Part shown: piece after piece, positions 25,289-36,076 of the stretch
Numbering within the stretch: position 1 is the first letter of the stretch
Layout: each line of letters begins with the position of its first letter
NCBI GenBank assembly: GCA_009792885.1
Contig: WMCF01000030.1
Location: 3,822,891-3,886,890 of the forward strand
Direction: 5' to 3'
Source of the DNA: Eremophila alpestris peregrina
Taxonomy: Eukaryota; Chordata; Aves; Passeriformes; Alaudidae
DNA length: 64,000 bases
Position numbers and translations under genes: made by a program
The notes under the pieces: model-generated
What the model was told of the DNA's origin: nothing
Database searches by the model: none
What the model saw: only the letters and a program-made list of their open reading frames with translations

Positions 25289-25297
25289 CCATGACAT
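25214..25297 (-). promoter_or_regulatory. upstream ORF with poly-glycine, ARHGEF7 leader
   Basis: On the sense strand an ATG at 25297 opens a 27-codon frame, M-S-W followed by twelve glycines from the GGC repeat, then a short Arg/Cys-rich tail, ending at TAG (25214-25216). It is in phase with the ARHGEF7 frame but closed by this stop. An internal ATG at 25225 gives a four-codon frame using the same stop. Whether the transcript starts far enough upstream to include this frame is unknown. As a translated peptide this is speculative; as a sequence feature it is certain. Confidence 0.35.
25257..25286 (-). repeat. (CGG)10 trinucleotide repeat upstream of ARHGEF7 start
   Basis: Ten uninterrupted CCG units on the plus strand (CGG/GGC on the ARHGEF7 sense strand), about 180 bp upstream of the start codon, preceded on the plus strand by a short C run. 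If the promoter lies upstream of it, the repeat is in the 5' UTR, like the CGG repeats of FMR1 or NOTCH2NLC. The repeat number is polymorphism-prone and hard to assemble, so ten is only what this assembly shows. Confidence 0.9.
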
Positions 25298-25299
25298 CA
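25292..25299 (-). promoter_or_regulatory. CRE/ATF-like site
   Basis: TGACATCA on the plus strand (TGATGTCA on the sense strand) is a one-base variant of the palindromic CRE TGACGTCA, located in the ARHGEF7 CpG island directly next to the CGG repeat. The spacing from the start codon (about 0.2 kb) is reasonable for a proximal promoter element. This is a motif match only. Confidence 0.35.
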
Positions 25300-25860
25300 C
25301 TGGCAGCGGCGGCGGGCGAGGGCCGCGCGCCCGCGGAGACCCGCGCTCCGCTCCGCGCCCGCGGCGCGCTCCGAGAGCCGCCCGGCGCGCGCCCCCTGCC
25401 GGGCCCCGGCGCCTCCGCGGGCGCGCAGCGCGGCGGGAGCGGGAGCCGGAGCCGCCGGGCGCCGCCGGCCGCGGGGAAAAGTTGCGGGATCCCCCGGCCC
25501 CTCATTTCCTCCTCGGACGGCGCCGTCGCGCAGGGAACAAACCCCCGCAAGCCTTCGGCGCCGGGCTCGGAGGAGACCGGTCTCGGACCATCTACCTCTG
25601 GGAGCACTGGCAGCGGGTCCCGACCCGACCGGCCGCACGAACGCCATCTCTTGCCTTTGCCCGCCGCTCCCGTGCGCAAGGAAAGCCGTTCGAGAGCCGC
25701 GGCCCAGCCGCCGGATCGCGGACTGGCCCCGGTGCGCGCCGTCCCCGCCGTGCGCCTGCCGGGATGCTCCATCCCCGGAGCGCCTCCCGCCAGCTTCCAC
25801 CCCGATGGTCTGCGACACCGCCTGGGAAGCCAGCGTAGTCAGAAAGACTGTGAAGGCTAA

Positions 25861-28800
25861 CCTGAAACAGAGCCTTCATGTGCCTTTAAGTCTGACAAAA
25901 AACATTCTTGAAGGCTTTGCTCGGACAGGACACTATGAGCAATCAGAATTTTTTTGTTAGGAGCTGGCTGGTGTGGGCTCCCAGGGTCCCTCTGTTGCCA
26001 TCAGCCTTCCTGATGCAGCGCACAGACGCCAGGAGAAGCGATACCACCACAGCCCCTGCTCTCCCTTCCCGCCCCACCTGACCCCCTAGAGGGGCAAAAC
26101 GCCTTCAAGGCAGAGGTGGAGGGAATAATAGTAACCCTAACTCATCTCTGCTGTTCCGCTTCCAGCCTGGTGTACTGCATCCTCCACCACCACAGTCCCT
26201 GAGCAGCAGCTCTGGTAGGTTCCTCTGACCCAGAATCTCCTTGCAAACCACTGGCCAGCCCAGAAAGACAGAGTTGCATTTCGATTTGAGACAAAATAAT
26301 CTAATCTCAACACTCAATCTCCTAACCCATATTAGGTGCAGATTTTCTTAAATTCTGACACTTAAGGTAGATATCTCTTCCAAAATTAGTTTTTCCTTTT
26401 GCTCCTTGTTTTGGCGGAGGTGAGAGCAGCAGACCTGGTCTCTGCCAATATTAATGCCCACCCAGACTCAAGCGGGATGGGATAAACAAGTACAATGCAT
26501 TCAATGGTCAGAGGGCATTTATTACCTCGGCATCCCCAGTAGGGGTTCCCCAGCAGCTTCCCAAGCAAGGTAAGCAGCAAGTAGGGACATCCCTGGCACT
26601 GGTCCATAGTAGAAAACAATGGGCATGAGTTTATGGAGCTTTTTATGTAAGAGATGTGATAAGTACATGAACAAAGTGAAAAATGTGTGGGTCATTACAG
26701 CAGAGAGCATGGCATGTTGTGGGAAAACCCCTCCAAAGGCAATGGAACTGACAACATATTACAACACAGAATAGTGATCTTAATGCATGAAGAGTTTCAT
26801 TATAAGCAATGTCTGGGTTATCACTGGCTGACATCCATCACCTATCTTCTCACCATTCTTCTGCACGTAACTGTACACCCTTCCATATTTATTTTGAGCA
26901 ACAGCTTCCAATCCAGTAATTTGCCAGCTACGAAGAACAGAAACATGGCAATTCTTTGCCATTGGAAAGCCCTGTGGATGGATTGCTTGGAGACTTTTGA
27001 AAGAAGCCTGACACAGGTCCGGCAACCATTTCCTGATCTTTAAAGGAATAAAAGAAAAAAAGTAAGTGCCCAAAAGATTTAGGAGCATGTCACTCCTTTC
27101 CTGGCTTCCTTTCTTGTCAGACTTTCCCCTACAAGGTATTTACTGCAAAGCACGTGAACTCTTAGCACAGCTCCCTTGTTTTATTCTTTCCTTCTGCACA
27201 TCCCAATACTGTCAATTTATACTGTAACCTTGTTGGACAGACAAATATTTTGCATCCGCATGTTCTGGTGAGTTGGAGCCCATGCCATGGTGGGGGTTCT
27301 GAAGTAACACAAACAATGAAACATACAATTACTGCAAGTCTGCACTCCTTCTTCTTTTTTTCACAATTAAAAATGTTCTGATTCTCTTATGTCCTGACTC
27401 TAGTCCCACTGTTGCTTCTAAATCATAAACTCATGATATCTTTATTCAAGCATCCATTTTGATAGTAGTTAAATAATCTTAATTCTTTCTGAAGGCAGCA
27501 TAGAGGGATGATTTTAACCACTTATTTATGCAAAGCTGAAAAAGTAATTTAGGTACTGACTCTCATAAACAAAGGATATGTATGAAGCATGTATGTAGGT
27601 TCAGGTAACTTCCAGGCCTGAAATCTGTTTACACAAGCAAAAAGATTCTTTTATTTGGGAGGGAGGGGGAATGTCTCGGTTTCATAATATCTGGACCTCT
27701 TTTGAACAAGAAAGAAATCAACGTTCTATGAAATACATCAGGCAGCTTTGGCAGAGATCTAGTAGATTTAACAGCACATCACTTTCTATAAATAAAGATT
27801 TAGCAGTTGACAATTTATTTGGTCTTTTCCAAGCTTTTGTCATAGTCTTATGAGAAGTTACTAAGGAAACCAGGTAGGCATGAGGTAGCAGGTAAATTTC
27901 TGCCATGTATTAGCGAGTGGTTGAAAGACAGAACAGCAGGAATAAATTGCCAGTTTGCAGTTTGGCCAAAAAGTTACCAATAAAGATACTTCCCTATTCT
28001 GTGGTATGAATTAGCTTAAAGTCTCCAAAAGACTATTACACTTCTGTGGGTTTTATTTATTCTTTTAGCCTGAGCAATTGGTTTTGGAGGAGGGAGAGCA
28101 GGAGAGGAAGGAAAGAGCAGGTAAAGAAAGCGATTTTGGACTTTCATTTGCCATTTTCCATTTTCCACTTTAATACCTTGTCTACCTGCCCCTGGGCAGC
28201 AATGAGATGCTTTGGTCAGATACACAAGTCTCTGTTTTCCCTGTGCCAAGCCAAGGTCAGGATTTCAATGTGGAGGTGACTAATTAATTATCAGTCCAGC
28301 TTGAACAGAAATTGCCTTGACAATCTGTAATTAGCTATATAGGGGTCATACTGGATCAATTGCTGTGCTGGGGTTCCCATGCTATACATAATTATCTCTG
28401 TAGTTTTAGCCTAGGGAGGTTTACATCTCTCTGTAGTAAAAGCCTCACCCCAACAAAGCACACTTCTGTGTTAAACTCAGATATGTATTTCCATGTCATT
28501 TAAACCTTACCTTTCAAAAGAATGTTGAGGCTTGTAGAGTAGCTAGCCTTTTGCAGTTCCTGAAAAAAGCTATCACAAGTTCAATATCACCAGCTCTCTC
28601 TGCTGTTGATTGACTGTCAGCTGAAGGTGTCAGTTAAAACCCATACAGCAAAGATTGTGTTGATGAACTTGGGAAGGCAGATCAGTGAACTGTGTGGTGC
28701 TGGCACAAGTGTCAATGAATTTAAAAAACCTCAAAAACACAACAGAGAGCAAATTATTCCATTATCTTCCAAGCTGCAGCACATTTTATTAGGCAGAGGC

Positions 28801-30364
28801 AAAGTTTTTTGTCCTGAGAGGCCTGTCAATCAAGCATAAATAAATGAGTACCATACAGACAACAGCTAAAGTGCTGATGCAGAAACACAAATCCAGGACT
28901 CTGAGAGCAGGTGTTTGACCAAGGGTGACAGCAGCATGATGCTCAGGACTGCACTGCTCAGCTCCAGGGCAGTAGGATGGGTGCCCAGGCAGGCTTGGGC
29001 CCTTCAAACAGAGAACACAGAATGCAGTGTGTTGAATACAGCAACGTCCAAGCCATACCCAAAGAAGGGGAAAAAAAAAAGTGTTTTTAAACCTCTTTCT
29101 TTCAGGGAGGCTGCAGGCACCTGTTACAGAATTAGAGGGAAAACAGGGATGCTTAGCATCATGAGAACTTTTAGCCTGGAGAGAGATGCCTTGGAGATCA
29201 AATCCCTCATTTATTTCACCTGATCACAGATCTCAAATCTCTCAAGGATAGAGCACTTGCTCTACTGCCTCCTGTGCAAGTGCCCTTAGGGCCTACTCAG
29301 AAGCTGAAATACTGTCACCACATCTTTACTTTAAATCAATGCAGCCTATTGACATCATGCTCTGATTGAGCTCAGAGTCCAGGCTGCTGCCAAGTCTTTG
29401 GCTAACTTAATCCTAGCAGTCAAAATTTTTGTTAGCATTTGCTTGATTTGATGAGGCAATCCTGTGGTACAAGCTTTATCACAGTCACTCATGTTTTTGT
29501 AGCTTTTCACCTGGCTATTATCTTTAGGTGGAAATACACAGAGAGTCCTCTGGCAAGTCTGCAGTAGCCCAAAATGTAGCTCTGCTTCTGCACTCCCAAG
29601 AGCATCAATTCAAGAGCTGCCTTTGTCTTCTAAGTGCAGTTCAGGATAATGGAATTGATCTGCTACATTCTTTATACTTTCAGAAACCAGTAAGTGTCTC
29701 TGCTTTCAGCAGGGATGAATATAAACTGAAGGTCCTTGCTACGAAGGGCTTAGTCTAAATCAAGATGATGGAAGATGAAGGATAAGGATGAGAAAGGAAG
29801 AAATGAAGCAGGACAATAGGAAGCAGCACAGTCACACTTAGGCTCTCTCCACAGGGAGAAACCTATTTTAATTGCCATTTCAAAAGTTTTATTCACATTT
29901 AATAAGGTCTAAGAAAGAAATAAAAGACAAGAATTGAATGGCGAGAAATCAAAATTACTGAAATGAATGAAAATGGTTTGAAAAGAAACAAAAAAAGGAG
30001 CTGAGATTCTTGGATGTTTTAAAGCAAATGCATTATGAATGATCAGTGTTTTCCAAATTTTTCCCTGTATTTTGTTAGCACGAGTTGGAGTAAGTGCTTT
30101 TTTAACATTGCAGGCTGGACAGAAGCAAATCCGTGGTTCCCCTGTCGAAGGACTTGGGGGAGGGGAGTTGGCAGGGAGCTCCACCATTTCAGGCCAGACG
30201 CAGAGAAAGCTGTGTCCTGCAAGCTGAAATATCAGATGCAGATCCCCAGCTGGTGGGAGTTGCCACAGCTCCCCTAAAGTTGATGAATCTATGACATTTT
30301 TAAACAGCGAGCTCAACAATTTGCAAAGAGCTCTGATCACAGGGGACTGACATGACCATCCATA
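25861..30364. other. intergenic region, ARHGEF7 side
   Basis: Between the ARHGEF7 CpG island and the first recognised intergenic CR1 copy I see no gene or identifiable repeat. Frames are short and show no protein similarity. Only short A/T-rich tracts stand out. Confidence 0.6.
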
Positions 30365-30760
30365 AAAAAGGCAAATTGGATTCTAGATTGTATCTGATGA
30401 AGAATTTTGGGCAGAGTAAATGCAAGAGTGTTACTGAGTCATCAGCAGAAACTCTTTTGGATTATAGCACAGAAACTTGGACACTTGTTCTCTGGAAAAA
30501 CGAAATCACATGGCAATAGAGTCATTAGAACACTGACAGTGATCTTATGGGAACTCAGCTTGTTTGCCCTGGTGAAACAAAGCCTGAGAAAGGGCACAGG
30601 AGGGCCATCTATAAATACACCAGTGGGTAAATATCACAGATAGGCAAGCAGCTATTTAAGCTTCAGGACAATGCTAGCACAAGAGCAAAGGGATATAAAC
30701 AGGTCCTGAATAAATTTATGCTGGAAATCAGAAAAATGTATTTGCTTCTTCTAGCCATAA
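30365..30760 (+). mobile_element. old CR1 LINE fragment
   Basis: Diverged but recognisable CR1. It contains AAAAAGGCAAATTGGATTCT, then GGAACTCAGCTTGTTTGCCC, CCATCTATAAATACACCAG, CTATTTAAGCTTCAGGACAA, and TAAATTTATGCTGGAAATCAG. This arrangement matches an older CR1 subfamily shared among birds and other sauropsids. It corresponds to the end of the reverse transcriptase frame, now broken by stops. It lacks the usual short-repeat tail. Confidence 0.85.
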
Positions 30761-31981
30761 AAATTTTCAGTGCTGATAAGAAAGAGCAGGGCAAATAACC
30801 CAGCTGTCTTTAGAGGGCTGTATACTGTGCAGGTTAAAGTGATTCTGTGGTTTGACTGCAGTGGCAGGCACTGGACATTGCCCAGGCTCTGTTCCCCAGC
30901 AGACTGTGCGTTACGCCTACCAGAATCAAAGTGGGCCAAGCATTCATCATGATGGATAAGGTTTAGTGAGAGAAGTCAAATAAGCAGAACCACAGTCAAA
31001 GCCATTCTCTCACTCTGAGTGAATGCTAATGACACTTGTTCATTGCCGCTTGGAAAATACACTTAGTAAACTAGGTTAATGGAAGAAAACCCTCTGCTCT
31101 GAGATATAGGCTCACAGAGCTGGAAGCCACACATAGTGACCCCTGGATGGTTTTTTAGAGCCCTTTTGTATTCAAGTTTTTCAATCCGATTAAAGTTTGC
31201 AATAGATCTATGCATCTTTTGTTTTTAAGCACACAGCAATTACCAGAGTGAAGTAGCATCCTGCTGCTCCACTGCCTGTCCTCCACTTTACTCCAAAATC
31301 CTTGGCAGCAGACAGTTTTGGAGACATTTTTGAAGTGTGGGAGGATGGAAAGGCAGCATAGGGAATGAGAGAGAGGAAGAGGACTCAGGTGATAGAAGCT
31401 CTTAGTCAATGCATTGAGCAGGAGCATCAAAATATACAGCTCTTCCCTCAGTGTATTTATGACAAGACTTCCACACTTTGCTCAGGTAAAGAGAACTGAT
31501 TTTGATGGGATTGGTCAGCTGGTGAGGTTTGCAAGAGGATTCTTATTCACAGTTGTATGAGTGGTCAAGGTACTGGATATATTTGATAAAACTGTAGAAC
31601 TGGATTAGTCCCCATTCACAGGGGAAATTGCTGTCTCCCTGCAGCACAGCAAGTGTCACCATCTGCTGGGTCACCCTTGTGCTTTTTTGGGTGTGGAGGT
31701 TGCACTCACTGTCCTTGAGAGCAGGGCATGCTCAGGGGAGGATTTTGGGAGCCTGCTCCCCTGGCACCCAGCCAGAGCCCCAGCCTGGCACCCAGCAGGG
31801 CTCAGCAGAACATCTATGGCTCGATCAGGCTTTCAAGAGCTCTCTGGATTGCTTTTTCAAGAGACCACGTGAGCTGATGGAGCTGTTATTTTTAGTCCTA
31901 CAGTACTATTTGTTGACTATGGCTGTTTCCTGTGCAGGAGGTACTGAAGGGCCAAGGCACTAGAAGCCTTCTAATGATCCA

Positions 31982-32027
31982 TCAATAAATGTTACAGTCA
32001 ATAAATGTTACAGTCAATAAATGTCAC
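31982..32027. repeat. 16-base tandem repeat, about 2.8 copies
   Basis: Two identical units TCAATAAATGTTACAG and a partial third that diverges at its end, just upstream of the ATTCT array. Each copy carries an AATAAA hexamer by chance. Confidence 0.88.
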
Positions 32028-32075
32028 CATCTGCCTTACAGTTAGCATCTGCACTATTCCAGCCCATGTTTATAC

Positions 32076-32205
32076 ATTCTATTCTATTCTATTCTATTCT
32101 ATTCTATTCTATTCTATTCTATTCTATTCTATTATTTATATTATATTATTTATATTATGTTATGTTATATTACGTTATGTTATGTTATGTTATATTACAT
32201 TATTA
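32076..32205. repeat. (ATTCT)11 array with degenerate TTATR extension
   Basis: Eleven perfect ATTCT units at 32076-32130, followed by about 75 bases of degenerate pentamers such as TTATA and TTATG. The unit is the same as that expanded in human ATXN10 (SCA10), but the locus is unrelated. Confidence 0.95.
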
Positions 32206-32967
32206 ATTTTGGTTATAGACCTTTGTATCATCACCAGTTGACTTTAGATTTATTTGTGACACTCAGTCAGTAGGAAGATGGTCTTCTAGTGCTCCTTTTG
32301 AAAGAAACAAAATACTAAGTCCTGCTGAAGGCTTACCTAACCTATGGGAGGCTCACCTCCCTACACTATAGGGTTTCCAGGGGTGCTGTCACTGGGTACC
32401 AAGAGGAGGGTGGAGGGCCAGTTGTGGAAGCTGCTCAGACAGAATATACAGAGATGGCAACAGCTGAAATCTTGTGCTTTGCCCTGGAATCTCTGGGCAC
32501 CTCTGGCTACTTTTTTTTTTGCTGATTAAAACTACAGTCGCCCAACAAATATGGATTATGATTATTTGGCTCAGCTCTCTACCATTTTCTCTTTAAGTTC
32601 CCAGTGTTTAAGGACATTAGCCTTGTGTATTATTCCTTGGCTTTTATTGTCCTGTTGGCAGTGATTAGGACTTTCAGTGCTCTTAATTTTGGCTGAATAA
32701 AACTATTAAGTATGCTCTGATAAATTAGTAGTCTCTGGACAAACATCATAACAAAGTCTTCCAGAAGGCCTGAATCCTAAAGATCTACAATGTTATAAAA
32801 GCCAAGGTGCACATACAGTTACACCAGAGCTGATTAGAGAGGAGAAATAAGCGTCACTGACATGCTGAATTTCCTAGAGTTCTCAAGCTCAGGTGACACC
32901 ACCATTTAGCAAACAAACTCTCTGTAAGGTCTTCCCTCATAGGCCATATTCTCCTTACAATCTTTCC

Positions 32968-33130
32968 TACTTGACTTGGGACAGGCTACCTGGGAGTCAC
33001 CATCACTGGAAGTGTTCAAAGAACAAGTAGTCATGGCACTTCACAATCTGGTTTAGTGGGCATGGTGATATTCAATCCATGAATTGATGATCTTGGAGGT
33101 CTTTTCCAACCATAATAATTCTAGGATTCT
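32968..33130 (+). mobile_element. CR1 LINE 3' fragment
   Basis: Diverged CR1 tail with GGGACAGGCTACCTGGGAGT, CTGGAAGTGTTCAAAGAAC, then GATGATCTTGGAGGTCTTTTCCAACC and a terminal AATTCTAGGATTCT. Strongly 5'-truncated. Confidence 0.88.
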
Positions 33131-33311
33131 AGGTGTAATCCCACTGAAGTTATTACCCCATATAAAAATGCCCCTTATAAGGAGAGCATCAGGCTTTCAT
33201 TACTTGGTGGCCTTGTGTTAAATCTTACATTTCCAATCAAGTAATGGGATATTCCTGCTTTTAAACACAGGAACTGGACTGTGAAACATTGAAACAACCC
33301 TGGGGTGAAGA

Positions 33312-33504
33312 TTGCCTGAAATTTTTGTCTTCTTTTTCTTTGTCCATGTTTTCTATGCTCCCAATGGAGAGTTCCTGCTTTCATATAAAGCCTATCTTGA
33401 AGACAGCTCTGCAGCCTTTGCTGCCACGTGTTCCAGCCACTTTCCAGAAGACATATTCCAGCTGCTTATCAGATACACTTACAGAAGGGAACAACATGGC
33501 ATAG
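33312..33504 (+). other. exon-like open segment with strong splice donor
   Basis: The frame from 33312 stays open to 33530 and reads, in part, PNGEFLLSYKAYLEDSSAAF and FPEDIFQLLIRYTYRREQHG, which looks more protein-like than the surrounding shadows. It is followed by AG|GTAAGA after 33504, a strong donor, and preceded by a long pyrimidine-rich tract at about 33320-33360. The acceptor AG choices (around 33367 or 33412) are weaker. No known protein is recognised with confidence, though the spacing vaguely recalls a BTB fold lacking its middle. It could be an orphan exon, the remains of one, or chance. Confidence 0.2.
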
Positions 33505-36039
33505 GTAAGACAAAATACTTTTTTAATTAAACAAAGTAAGTTTTTCAATGTTTACCTTGAATTTCCTAGGTCACCTTCAAAGCACTGCAGATCTCTGTAT
33601 TTTCAGCATGTTACATGTGATGTCTTGATGTGATGATATTTAAAAACCTGTACTAGATTAATCAGTAATCAATATAATTGATTGACTGTATAGCTAGTTA
33701 TCTTTCAACCTGAAGAGTGTTCAGTCCCATCTCTGTCAAGAATCTCTATCTGGTCAGTGAAACAGACCGTGATAAAAGCTGTGTAAAAAAGCTTCCTTCT
33801 TTACTAATTGGACTGGACTTGGAAACCAGAGGCTTTCCTGGGAGCATTGCCTATTTTCCTCATAATTATTTGCATATTCAGTTCAACAGCAAAACAAGTC
33901 TGTAATTGTTTGTTTCAGAAATTCAAATCTCCTTATCATGTATGTCAGTCAGAAGAAAATGTGCAATCACTGCCAAACAGTACTAAATCGGTACTACCTG
34001 CACCAATTTAGGATTAGGAAGTGTATTAAACAATAACCTAAGAAGCAAAGGATGTTAAGGGAAGGAAATTTGCTGGAGACATTGTTCCATGTATCCTTAT
34101 TAGTGCAAGGAAGATTTTTTTCTACTGTTCAACATGTAAATTACATTCACCCTCTAATTATACCAATTGAGGCAATCTGAGGTAGTTTAACATTAAGATA
34201 TGCTTTGTAACCAATTTATATTTTATGTTTAACTCACAACAGCATCAACATAATCTTAAAATTTAATAATGTGGGTGGGATCAGACCTAAATGTGAGGCT
34301 TCTGCCTTGATGTCTGACATAAGTAATGTACACAGAGATGCTCAAATGCTGCTTTGCTGTGCTGCTGTGGCTGGAATGTCACAGCTTAATGACGCTGGGA
34401 AGAAACAGCACCACCAAAATAACTTGATCCTATTTAACCTTTCATATATATACTAGGAAATGAGATAAAACCTAAAAAATAAAAATTGGTGTGGAGGTAA
34501 AAAAAATAAAGCACCTGAAATAGAGTGTAGTTCTCACCATTCAAACTTGCATTGTTTTCTCATTATTTTATTCCACCCAAACTCACAAGGCTGTCTGGAC
34601 CAGTAATGACTACTTTTACACCACTACATTACATTATAAAGATTTGTGTCTAGTGATCAAGTCCTTCTTGAAAATAGGATTATTTAATTAACTAATACAG
34701 CAATCAAAAACCAAAGTTCATGCTCCAATTTGCACAAAGTAAATAGGCGTTTCACACGAGGAAGAAGTAACAAAAAAATTCAAAGCCCACTTCTGGCTTT
34801 TTTTCTACTCTAAATTTCAGTACAAAAGAAAGGAAAAATACTGTCCTAAAGATTAAACTCAGAAATGAATGAAGTATAAAATCTCATATTATCATTTATT
34901 CAAAAGATGCTACTGCAGCTGACAAATTTCAACTGTGGCAACTTCTGTGGATGAGAATAAACCATTCTATAAAACTTGTAGCTGAATAATATTTAAAAAG
35001 TAATTTTCTTGGGTGCAGTTTCCCAGGCTGAGGAACTGATCATATAAATCTGTATGGAATGAGCACACACAGGAGAGACAAACTTTCACCAGCTCTATTC
35101 CACCTTTGATTTCAAGCTCAGAAAGCTGATACAGCACAGATGAGGCTGAGGCACCAGAAAGCAGGTCTTTCACAAATGGGCCCCCCTGTGCAGTTTCAGC
35201 ATTTTGTTATTGACAACAAAGCTGCTCAGAAGTTAACTCCAAGTTTGGAGTTCATTTCTAAACCAGCAGGGAGAAAAACGCCATTGGCTGCTGTCACGCC
35301 TGTACAACTGTACTCTTTTTGTTCAAACAAACATAAAAATAGTCCTTTAAACAAAACTTTCATACATATATGAAATATTTCAAAGGAAAAGGCAATCACT
35401 GCTATTTCCTGCCATTCATACAGTTCTGACAGGGCAAATGAGAAGGTAGAGACACCATTCAGTGCTGTTGTTGCCTGGAAAGAGGAGCTGGACAGTTTAG
35501 CAGCGCCAGTGAGGACACACCCCTCTGAATCTGCACTTAAAACTTTCCCAGGAAGGATGCTTCTTGGTTGCTTCAGAAGACTGCTCATACATCACAAAAC
35601 AACACTGCACTACCCTGAACTGCACAGGATGAGAGAAACACTGGTACAGGAAGACTGTACATTTCCCAAGCTTCATGGTTCATTGTGTTGAATACCAAGT
35701 TTCATTTTTGCCAAATTAAAAGGCCATGGAGAGAACTGTGACAGGACCTTTGTAGGGATTTTCCTTCCTTACTCTCTCCTATTGTCTTTAATGCATGAAG
35801 AGATAATTCATGTCCAGGGGAAACGGTTCTGAATTTCTCTGGATTTTGAATACTGATGTAAACAAAGGTTGGTCTTCATGCAGAAGTTGCAACAAATTTT
35901 GAATTAATAACTGCAACATTGTTTTTGGACCATAGCTAAAGATCGTGCATATGTAAAAAATAACAAGTGAAAGTCATGAAGTGACAAATTCTGCAACTAC
36001 TTGAAGTCTTTATTTATGCTGTTTCAGCTAGTATCCAAG

Positions 36040-36076
36040 TTGATTCAAAGGAAAGGTGTAAACACCTTTGAATCAA
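36040..36076. repeat. inverted repeat (15-base arms, 5-base bulge)
   Basis: The left arm is TTGATTC then AAAGGTGT, separated by an extra AAAGG; the right arm is ACACCTTTGAATCAA, with a two-base loop. Apart from the AAAGG duplication the 15-base arms are perfectly complementary. It could be a transposon-end remnant or a chance cruciform. Confidence 0.85.

Larger units (their letters stand above)
24650..25860. promoter_or_regulatory. CpG island at ARHGEF7 5' end
   Basis: This segment is dense in CpG and GC, in sharp contrast to the AT-rich sequence on both sides, and surrounds ARHGEF7 exon 1. It holds several GC-box-like GGGCGGG elements, a CCG/CGG trinucleotide run and a CRE-like TGACATCA. 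It is very probably the main ARHGEF7 promoter, extending about 0.25 kb into intron 1 and 0.8 kb upstream of the start codon. The transcription start cannot be located from sequence. Numerous long open frames in all six phases across it are an effect of GC content and are not annotated as genes. Confidence 0.88.
30765..32967. other. intergenic, simple repeats only
   Basis: No gene seen. Holds a 16-base tandem repeat (31982-32027) and the ATTCT pentanucleotide array with its TTATG/TTATA-rich extension (32076-32205). The frame at 31628-31963 is short and has no recognisable similarity. Confidence 0.6.

Noticed and set aside
24699..25860. Long frames on both strands across the ARHGEF7 island
   Set aside because: Composition shadows of a GC-rich promoter with a trinucleotide repeat, apart from exon 1 and the short leader frames noted.
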